64,000 nt of DNA from NCBI GenBank assembly GCA_020744225.1, contig JAGMWG010000012.1, positions 620,001 through 684,000 of the forward strand. Reading direction: 5' to 3'. The notes beneath the pieces were generated by a model, which saw only the letters and a program-made list of their open reading frames with translations, was not told the origin of the DNA and did no database searches. Positions 57,129-64,000 of the stretch are shown in pieces; the first letter of the stretch is position 1, and the number at the start of each line of letters is the position of its first letter. This stretch comes from Paraphoma chrysanthemicola. Lineage: Eukaryota; Ascomycota; Dothideomycetes; Pleosporales; Phaeosphaeriaceae. A program made the position numbers and the translations under genes.

Positions 57129-58837
57129 ATGACTTCCATACACGATACAGAGAAGGCAGAGGATAAGGTGGTGGAAGATATCGATGCTAAATCATCAGAG
57201 GGAAGTACCTTGCCTGAGATCGGAGATCATCCAAAGGTAAAACTCACTCATGATCCAACGGTACAACTACTAATTAGTTGACAGCTGTGGCCGCGTTCAT
57301 TGAAGCTTATGGTACTTTTCAATGTTTGTTTGATGGTGTTCAATGGCCAATTCTTCGCCGCCGGTCCGGCCACGAGCTTGGGATTTCTTGTCAGAGATTT
57401 CCATGTTGGATACCCAGCCGTTGCGCCACTCATATCATACACGGTCCTTATGATTGGGCTGGGCAGTTTAATTTGGATCCCAACAGCAGACGTTTTTGGA
57501 AAACGCATAACCCTCCTTGTTGCAAACGTCATCTTTCTCGCGGGTTGTATCTGGACCCTTGAAGCGAAGTCGCTAAACAGCCTTCTCGGAGGAAGAATAA
57601 TGGGAGGCTTTGGCGCCAGTGCTTCGCAAGCTATTGGTCCAGCTGTGATCGGAGGTATGAGCCCGCGCTAGTACATTCACAACATATGACCTTTCATCAC
57701 CTGACGAGATACAGACGTCTTTTTCGAGCGCGATTACTCTAAGGCGGTAGCTGTTTACAGTATGAGTCTTTGTGTCGGCGCGCAACTGGGCCCCCTCTTC
57801 GCGGGGCACATCGCCGTAAATCTTGACTGGCGATGGATCTTCAAGCTGATTACCATCCTCGTTGCTGTCAACATTGTCACAGCGATACCCTTCTTGCCAG
57901 AATCAACGTTTACCATTGGTGGTCGTGCTGATGCGACGGCAGCCTCGTTGGACGAACAGTTGGCAGGTTCCACTGAGCGAGTGCCACGTCAAGGGATTTC
58001 ATCGGCCATACGGAAGAATACATTGTACCTGAGATATCCGCACGCACGTGGAGGAGCAAAAGAGTGGTTTCAGATGTTCGCGCGTCACTTTCCATTCCTT
58101 GTTGATCCCATTGTGCTCTCCTCAGCTGGACTTTGGGGCATCGTACAGAGCTGGTAAGCAGATCGCATAACCTAGTTGAGTTCAGACTGACAAGCCCCAG
58201 GGTGATCGTCATCTCAGTCATTTCTGCCCAACTATTTTCTCCTCCGCCGTTTCTATTTAGCCCTGCAGTACTTGGCAACTGGACTGGGACAAGTATGGTC
58301 GGAATTGTCCTGGCATTCCCAATCGCCGGCCCACTTGTTGACATTCTGTCACGGAAACTGTCGAAGATCGTGGGAGGCCATAAGCCCGAATTTCGGCTCT
58401 ACAGCATGGTCATTCCATTCATCATCTGCTCACCGGGTTTGCTGTTGTTTGGTTTCACCTTCGTCAAGGGCTCCTATGTTGGCCCTGCTGTAGGTTTCGC
58501 GATGCAAGCAGCTGGCCTCACTTTGGTACCCTCTGCGGTCATCTCGTACACGATCGATAGCTACCCTTACCACGCATCGGAAGCTGTTGCATCGATCAAC
58601 TTACTAACTCACTTGATGTCGTTTGCTCTGTCGAGGACGGCGCCGCAGTGGCTCCAAAGGGTGGGCGTACGCCAACTTTTCATCGACATGCCGATCATTC
58701 AGTGGGCGCTCTTCATTGGGCTGACAATTCCTCTCCTCGTATTCGGGCCATGGATACGCAAGTACACCACAGCCCTTCATGCAAGGGTCGGAGGAAATGC
58801 TTCGGGCGCGCCTAGCACGGCGCAGGTAGGCCATTGA
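57129..58837 (+). CDS. MFS transporter (DHA1-like), cluster uptake/efflux candidate
   Basis: Exons 57129-57236, 57285-57654, 57715-58153 and 58201-58837 give 517 aa. All introns are 47-60 nt with good branch sites (CTACTAATT, CCTGACG, ACTGACA). A polar N-terminus leads into TM1 (LMVLFNVCLMVFNGQFF). The signature loop 2-3 is WIPTADVFGKRITLL. The region LLGGRIMGGFGASASQAIGP and the central loop follow, then six more helices ending LLVFGPWIRKY. This is the general layout of fungal DHA1-type proton-coupled transporters. It could import the aromatic substrate or export a toxic intermediate. Confidence 0.88.
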
Positions 58838-59333
58838 CAGATTGGCGGAGGATCTTGAGATTGTGAAAATCAGTATAAATGTATGAGACGACGAAATCGA
58901 AATGATCAGGTGTGAAGGGCTTGTTCCCACCGGAAAGCGAGTGGCAGACGATGCAAGCCGGCAGATATCGGGTGAAGACCGATACTCTTATAACGTGTCA
59001 AGGAGCAGAGGTGACTTTCGGCATCATTGCACGACGTATTGTGAGAGAGCTGTTACTATTTAGTCAACTCATTTACCATTCAAATCTTTGCGAGATTGCC
59101 ATAGGAAAGCCTGCCATCATTCATACCGCTACTTATGAACACAGTATTCCAATCTTGTATACTGATGCATCCGAGCTATTGTCACGCATGTCGCTATCAT
59201 GCATGTATAACTTTGAGCGCCGCTTTGATAGACGGACAGCTCTTCGTTACGGAAACAATGACACAGACTTTTGCGCCTCAATGCGCTGCACCATGATCAA
59301 CAACTTCGATATTGTTTCTACATGTGGTTAGCA
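58838..59333. other. Convergent 3' flanks, MFS and VOC genes
   Basis: A 139-codon open frame (58912-59331) has no domain and poor composition, so it was not called. Confidence 0.4.
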
Positions 59334-59714
59334 CTAGATCCGAGCAGAACTAGCTATCAGAACTGCGTACCCAACAGGATCGAAGACGAAGGCGGCGTAA
59401 TATTTGGCATGATATTGATGCCTTAAGCCCGGCTGCCCGTTGCACTTGCCTCCAGCTTTCAGTCCCTCCTCGTGAAACCGGTCCACGGTTAGGCGGTTGT
59501 CGCAGCGAAACGCAATATGGGTAGCCGCTACCTGCGCGTCGGCTTTCGCCCCTATCCAGAACGGCACCGAGTACTTCTCGGGTCCTAATCCGACGGCGAA
59601 TCCAGGGAACTCTTTTAACTTGGTGTACCCAAGCGGTGCAAGGGCAGCCAAGTACCAGTTCGTGACTTCTTCGAGTCGCTCTGCCGGAACCGAGATGCCG
59701 ACGTGATCGAGCAT
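59334..59714 (-). CDS. VOC-superfamily protein (glyoxalase/extradiol-like fold)
   Basis: Single exon, 126 aa. It begins MLDHVGISVPAERLEEVTNW (first beta-alpha motif, with His) and continues with VPFWIGAKADAQVAATHIAF (second-half His) and ends YYAAFVFDPVGYAVLIAS, where fungal members usually have D-P-x-G-x-x-x-E; the typical final Glu is not obvious here. These small metal-binding proteins include glyoxalase-like and dioxygenase-like members. Position at the right edge of the cluster suggests membership. Confidence 0.85.
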   Translation of the reverse strand: MLDHVGISVPAERLEEVTNWYLAALAPLGYTKLKEFPGFAVGLGPEKYSVPFWIGAKADAQVAATHIAFRCDNRLTVDRFHEEGLKAGGKCNGQPGLRHQYHAKYYAAFVFDPVGYAVLIASSARI

Positions 59715-60001
59715 GATGATGACCGTCAGAAATTAATCAGGACACTGTGGAGCAGGCAGGTAGTAAGAACTATCTAGTAAGGGCGGGCAAAGAAGATGAA
59801 ATGGTGTTGAAGGCGATGAAGAGTGACGGATGCGTTTAAGCTGACTGCGGGGTTGACCTTGGAAGACAGGCTTAGTCACGGCCTGGCTGACAAGCCTTTA
59901 GCGCAACCATCATGGCATTCGTTTTCCATGACGATGAACCGTCGTCGAAGAGCCTCACAAAGATTCGATGTTTCGCACACTGATGGAAGCATCGAGGAAG
60001 G

Positions 60002-61360
60002 ATGGAGACAGGGGTAGGGTTAACGGGGCCGGTGGCATCTCCGACGCTAGTGCTCACGCTACCAAGCGCATGGACATCTCCAGTCGCGTCGAACGACGCG
60101 TCGACTCTGAACACACATCACAGACCCCAGCGGATAGAATTCGAAACTAACGCAGTGCCGAACTTTGCCGAGCTTTTGAAATGCCATACGCGTGTTAGTG
60201 AGCGAATTGTCTTCCATCAGGACAGAATAACAAAATTGGCCAATGAGCTCAATGGGTACGCCGCTCAAGGGATCAACAGTTCAGACCATCGCTGGACGAA
60301 AGCACACGAGACCTTGGCGTATCACCGCCGTAAGAGGAAGTGGCTGAATGGTCGAAAAAGCGAGCTAGCGAAAGAACGATGGTATTCTGGATTGCGAGAA
60401 GCCGAAGCACATCGGCAAGCTGCGATACGGCGGTATGGAATGGATCGAGACATCGAGGATTCTGCAGACCCTTGGCCTCAGTTCATCTCGCGCGCAGCTG
60501 TTGGAACAAGAGCGGTCACGACAAGAAAGCAAGCACCCCCGGGGTTATACAGATCCGCAAAATCCGACCATCTGCACGGGCGTCGAACACAACCAGTAGA
60601 AGTCACTCGAGAGTCGTTTGCGGAAACCAACCAAATCATCCGGGAACACATTCGACTATCGAGAGGCGGTCGGCCGAATGACCCTTTCGAGGTCTCATCG
60701 TTGGCAGATGGCCTCACAGCCGACCAGCGCATTCTGCTGATACGCATTAGCAAAAATTCGCAATTGGTGAACCACTATTCATACGCCAAGGCGTACCTTG
60801 AAGAGACACCGGACGATAGCGACGATGCCGTACGATTGGAGGCGAAAGCTGCGATAGACGATCATGTCGCACTAGCGAAAGCCACCCCAGTCAACAATAT
60901 GCCTTTAGAAATGCAAAACCTACATAACCAAATTGCGGCTCAAAATTTTTTGTCTGATCAGGCCAAGCTGGTCCTTCTCATGACTACCTTCATTCCATAC
61001 GGGAGATATACTACCTATGGCGCAATTCGCGAATGGTTACACTCGACGCGTGGCATGACTTCCGACATGCACATTGCTAGTGCCTTAAGGAAAGGAGCAG
61101 CCATTTTCTCATTTGATGAAATTCCCAGCTATCGAGTCCTGAGTCATAACTCGCGGGTTAGCGACCATGGCACTCATACACCTGACTTGGATGATGACGA
61201 TCGCCGTGCGATCCTCGAAGCTGAGGGTGGCCGGTTCGACAAGAAAGGACGGCTTCTAGGCGGTCGTTTTGAATTTCATGAAGTCGAAGACGACATGAAA
61301 GGTACACTGATTGCAAAGTATGTTCGGAACTTCCCATATCGCTTTGGTTGGTGGCAGTAA
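60002..61360 (+). CDS. Long protein ending in an alkyltransferase-like (MGMT/ATL) domain without the active Cys
   Basis: The open frame from ATG 60002 gives 452 aa. An alternative two-exon model (59928-60013 joined to 60124-61360; 440 aa) gives a more protein-like, Arg-rich N-terminus, so the first 40 residues are uncertain. The N-terminal 300 residues are charged and helical with no known domain. From residue 331 the sequence follows the DNA-binding domain of O6-alkylguanine-DNA alkyltransferases: IPYGRYTTYGAIREWL, then SALRKGAAIFSFDEIPSYRV. In active enzymes the last motif is PCHR; here it is PSYR (375-378), so the acceptor Cys is absent. ATL proteins with Trp or other residues there flag alkylated DNA for excision repair. 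Confidence 0.65.
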   Translation: METGVGLTGPVASPTLVLTLPSAWTSPVASNDASTLNTHHRPQRIEFETNAVPNFAELLKCHTRVSERIVFHQDRITKLANELNGYAAQGINSSDHRWTKAHETLAYHRRKRKWLNGRKSELAKERWYSGLREAEAHRQAAIRRYGMDRDIEDSADPWPQFISRAAVGTRAVTTRKQAPPGLYRSAKSDHLHGRRTQPVEVTRESFAETNQIIREHIRLSRGGRPNDPFEVSSLADGLTADQRILLIRISKNSQLVNHYSYAKAYLEETPDDSDDAVRLEAKAAIDDHVALAKATPVNNMPLEMQNLHNQIAAQNFLSDQAKLVLLMTTFIPYGRYTTYGAIREWLHSTRGMTSDMHIASALRKGAAIFSFDEIPSYRVLSHNSRVSDHGTHTPDLDDDDRRAILEAEGGRFDKKGRLLGGRFEFHEVEDDMKGTLIAKYVRNFPYRFGWWQ

Positions 61361-61645
61361 TGTAGAGAGATTCGAAGAGACACTGCGGATCACGAACGCC
61401 ACTAACAATGAAGCACTTGCGTGTCTTGGATTTGTACATAAAGCTTTGAAACAAATTGCAAAAGATGCGGCGGGCCTTCAATCCTTAGTCGCATGCTTTG
61501 GAAATTTACGACGGTTCATCGTAGGATTTGCCGTTTCGTCTTCTGGGCTTTTCGGCTAAACTTGCTCTTGGTTGATCTCAGGCAGCAACACGAGAGTTCC
61601 AGCGGGACACAGTCCACGTACCTCCGCTGCGAACAAAAAGAGACG

Positions 61646-62531
61646 ATGTCATCAGAAACATCTCTAGACTACTCCGCAGTGGTATCTGCTACCGGCTTCC
61701 TTCGACCACGTGCCCCTCGTTCTCTCGAAACGTTCCACGACCACTTGATCACATCCCAACGCACACTGGCAATGCTCGGAGCAGGCCTTTCAGCATCATC
61801 TGGCATCCCTACATATCGAGGCGCAGGTGGAGTATGGCGCACGCACGATGTAACACAGCTTGCCACTCCAGCTGGGTTCGAAAGAGAGCCTGCGCTTGTA
61901 TGGACGTTTGAGCTCGAAAGACGGAAGTTGATCACGGAAGCCAAACCCAATGCCGCACATTATGCTCTTGCGGCTTTCGCAAAAGAGCATGCGGGTTTCT
62001 TGGCTCTGACAATGAATGTAGATAATCTGAGTGAGCGCTGGACATCCTCTAGATCAGCTTTGCCATCTCCACGGCTCGACGTTCGAAGTGAATTGCTCAA
62101 AGTGCGACTTGCGTTGCATTGGAGAGGACGCTGAGAAGTGTCTTCTTGTATTATTGCAACACGATCTCGCTGTTCCGCTGCAACGAAAAGACATTCCGCG
62201 CTGTCCGGCGTACAGGTGCGACGGCCTCCTTCGTCCGGGCATTGTATGGTTCACGGAATCGATTTCGCCAGCCATCATGAAGTATGTTCACGATTGGATC
62301 GCACCAGATGATTCCAGCAGTACCATCGATACGATGTTGGTCATTGGTACTAGCGCATTGGTGTATCCTGCGACAGCATATGTCGAAGCTGCTCGTCGCA
62401 AAGGGGCCCGCGTGGCTGTCGTGGACATCGAGAAGGAAGATCCAAGTTTGCTGGGATTGCAAGAGCAGGACTGGTATTTTCCAGGTGATGCTGCCGATTT
62501 AGTACCGAGAATGCTGGCGCCGGCTGTCTAG
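61646..62531 (+). pseudogene. Sirtuin (Sir2-type deacylase) with a 2-nt frameshift
   Basis: From ATG 61646 the frame encodes a sirtuin N-half: TLAMLGAGLSASSGIPTYRG (NAD-binding), then FLALTMNVDNLSER. At 62036-62039 the frame must shift: the continuation SAGHPLDQLCHLHGSTFEV, with the catalytic His, is in the +1 frame and starts 2 nt too early. It runs intact to a stop at 62529-62531 with the zinc Cys pairs CSKC and CPAYRC, LRPGIVWFTESI and LVIGTSALVYPAT. No GT-AG intron can bridge the point. Either a 2-nt deletion in a GCGC run, or a sequencing error. The rest of the gene (about 295 aa) looks functional, SIRT5-like by layout. Confidence 0.8.
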
Positions 62532-62784
62532 GTCAATGGCTATTGAACTTCATAGCTTATCCAACATGGTTATATCGCTTGGAGAGAACGTCTACCTTTC
62601 AAGGAAATTCTAAATATGTTGGAACAAGATCGTGTCGGACAACAGACAATCGCATGATCGCGCAAACATTGTGCTTGCGACATGCTCAAACAGTCGGCTA
62701 CAACGCAGCAGATAGCGAAACCATATCGCGTAGCTTGAAACCGGAAAACAACATGCAGAGAAAATAACTCTTATATCACCAGAA

Positions 62785-63312
62785 TTGTGGCACGGCCTCA
62801 TGGAAATGCCCACGGCGCAATATGTACCTCAATCCTGGGCACGATACGACCACGACATCTTCAACCTCAGCAATGCCATCCACGAATTTTACGCTGTGGT
62901 CGAAACATGCAAAGACTACATACATGCCGAAGAGCTGAAGACTTGGCTTTTGCCAACGACCGAGCGCATGTTGCAAAGCAAGGAGGCTTTCGCGGCGGGA
63001 CAACAAGTCTTAGCTGGTTCCATTGCAGCTTTACACTGGATCAAAGACGAAGCGCAAATCAAACGAGCAAACGGTCGGCCACCTTCACTTCCGGTAATCT
63101 ACAAGCTAGATGAACGATAATACGAAGACATGATGGGACTGGTATTCGCGGTGAAAGGTCCCGTTGTGGCGAGTATTGCGATACTAGAACAAAAAGTATT
63201 GGAATATCAAAGCGAGGAAATATCGGCACGAGAGGCGTTTGAACGAGAAGGAAGGTGGGCGCGTGTGCCAATGACAGCTGACTATATGGACTACTTGGCT
63301 CGGAAGTGGTGA
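62785..63312 (+). pseudogene. Unknown helical protein gene with one internal stop
   Basis: One frame reads YVPQSWARYDHDIFNLSNAI, then EAFAAGQQVLAGSIAALHWI, to TAA at 63118-63120. It continues in the same frame (YEDMMGLVFAVKGPVVASIA, EREGRWARVPMTADYMDYLA) to TGA at 63310-63312. The frame is also open some way upstream of 62785, so the start is uncertain. Ancestral CAA at the stop would give an unbroken protein. No known domain. Confidence 0.4.
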
Positions 63313-63487
63313 CAGGTAATGGGACCGTCGCGAAGCACATGCGTTGGCGTTGGTGTGTCGTGCATACTTCATCATATAAGAAAGATCATGCCGTCTCTGC
63401 GGACATTGTTGTTATCCGTTCCTGGCCAAAACCTTTTTCCTGCACGGATACACGCATCTACATTGTCTTTAGCGGACCTGATCCATC

Positions 63488-63928
63488 ATGTCCAAAGGCA
63501 ATCCATCCTCCGCCTCCGGGCAATTATGGGACGTCTTCGATACACGTTTCTTCTTTCTAGATTACCTAATACTCCATTATGTGCAAAGATATTCGGCTTT
63601 TGAGGCGCGCTTTGAATTACACTTCCGAAGCCGCCGCCAATCGGTCGATATCGATGAAGGCTATTTGGAGCGCGAGGATCGCGCTGTTTAGAAATATATC
63701 CAGGTAGAAGAAGACGTTTTTCATGCCTGTGTGTGCCGCGTGTACATTGAGGAGATGCTCAAGGCTGCTGTCATCGACCGGGTTGCGAGAACTCCGCATC
63801 AGGTCCTATTGTGGACACCAGGGGGAGAAATCATCAGTGTGTTCTCGCTGCTCACGGAGGCTGTGCTATGTGTCAGGGCCGTGAGGAATGATATAGATGA
63901 GGTTATGCGCTTGTTTGATGATATATGA
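63488..63928 (+). pseudogene. Unknown helical protein gene with one internal stop
   Basis: From ATG 63488 (MSKGNPSSASGQLWDVFDTR) the frame reaches TAG at 63689-63691, then continues as KYIQVEEDVFHACVCRVYIE and LLTEAVLCVRAVRNDIDEVM to TGA at 63926-63928. The total is 147 codons with one stop. Both halves look coding and charged-helical. No known domain. Its neighbour at 62785-63312 has the same kind of lesion. Confidence 0.4.
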
Positions 63929-64000
63929 ACGATAATAAATTCACATGAACAAATCATGATATCCAGAGTGCTATCAATCAGTTTATGCAAGACTCAACTG

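Noticed and set aside
58912..59331. 139-codon plus-strand frame
   Set aside because: No domain, and it lies in the 3' flank between two convergent genes.
37053..59714. Secondary-metabolite biosynthetic cluster
   Set aside because: No PKS, NRPS, terpene synthase or prenyltransferase is present. The enzymes fit degradation better.
62543..62767. Phosphoglycerate-mutase-like RHAQT motif
   Set aside because: A single short motif without the rest of the family (second His, fold) is not enough.
348..63691. UAG/UAA recoded as glutamine
   Set aside because: Long conserved genes here (RRG7, TMS1, MED21, both hydrolases, monooxygenases) contain no internal TAR codons and several end in TAG or TAA, so the standard code applies.

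Overview
This is nuclear DNA of a filamentous ascomycete. The coding genes are split by short GT-AG introns (about 41-110 nt) with CTRAC/CTAAY-type branch sites just before the acceptor. The gene content is fungal: an NB-ARC/TPR receptor, 2EXR-type proteins, Rrg7, Med21, Tms1, and a Zn2Cys6 regulator. Dothideomycetes is my best guess, from the gene-family mix and gene sizes; no ribosomal or marker gene is present to confirm it.

Layout. 1-14 kb is accessory and partly decayed. It holds the N-terminus of a Fot1/pogo transposase at the left edge, a complete five-exon patatin-NB-ARC-TPR receptor (1209-4677), a phosphotransferase relic, three 2EXR-family genes (two carrying a stop codon), and long stretches with no supportable gene. 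14.3-16.6 kb has one five-exon nuclear-looking gene of unknown function, followed by 2.7 kb of gene-poor DNA. 19.3-35.2 kb is mostly housekeeping: a nodulin-like MFS transporter, TMS1, RRG7 (with added AT-hooks), MED21, a run of small helical unknown proteins, a WW-domain protein with a prion-like tract, and a four-TM protein.

37.0-59.7 kb is the most coherent block and my main candidate for an undescribed system. It contains two CocE/S15-type hydrolases, a LigB-type extradiol dioxygenase, a membrane-anchored ALDH-like protein lacking the usual catalytic motifs, a small one-TM protein, a cupin, a glutathione S-transferase, a C2H2+Zn2Cys6 regulator, a phenol-hydroxylase-type and a salicylate-hydroxylase-type flavin monooxygenase, a SnoaL-like protein, an MFS transporter and a VOC protein. 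There is no PKS, NRPS or terpene synthase. Read together they suggest uptake of an aromatic ester or amide, hydrolysis, ring hydroxylation, extradiol ring opening and processing of the product: a catabolic cluster. Several gene pairs are divergent. Their shared promoters carry a common element (TGTGGAGCCG exact in three, close variants in two more) about 165-310 bp from the start codons, which supports co-regulation.

60-64 kb holds a long protein ending in an alkyltransferase-like domain whose active-site Cys is missing, a sirtuin broken by a 2-nt frameshift, and two small genes each with one internal stop. A theme runs across the window: at least ten reading frames look coding on both sides of a single in-frame stop, mostly TAG or TAA. 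All exon joins here were derived by eye from splice signals and reading-frame continuity.
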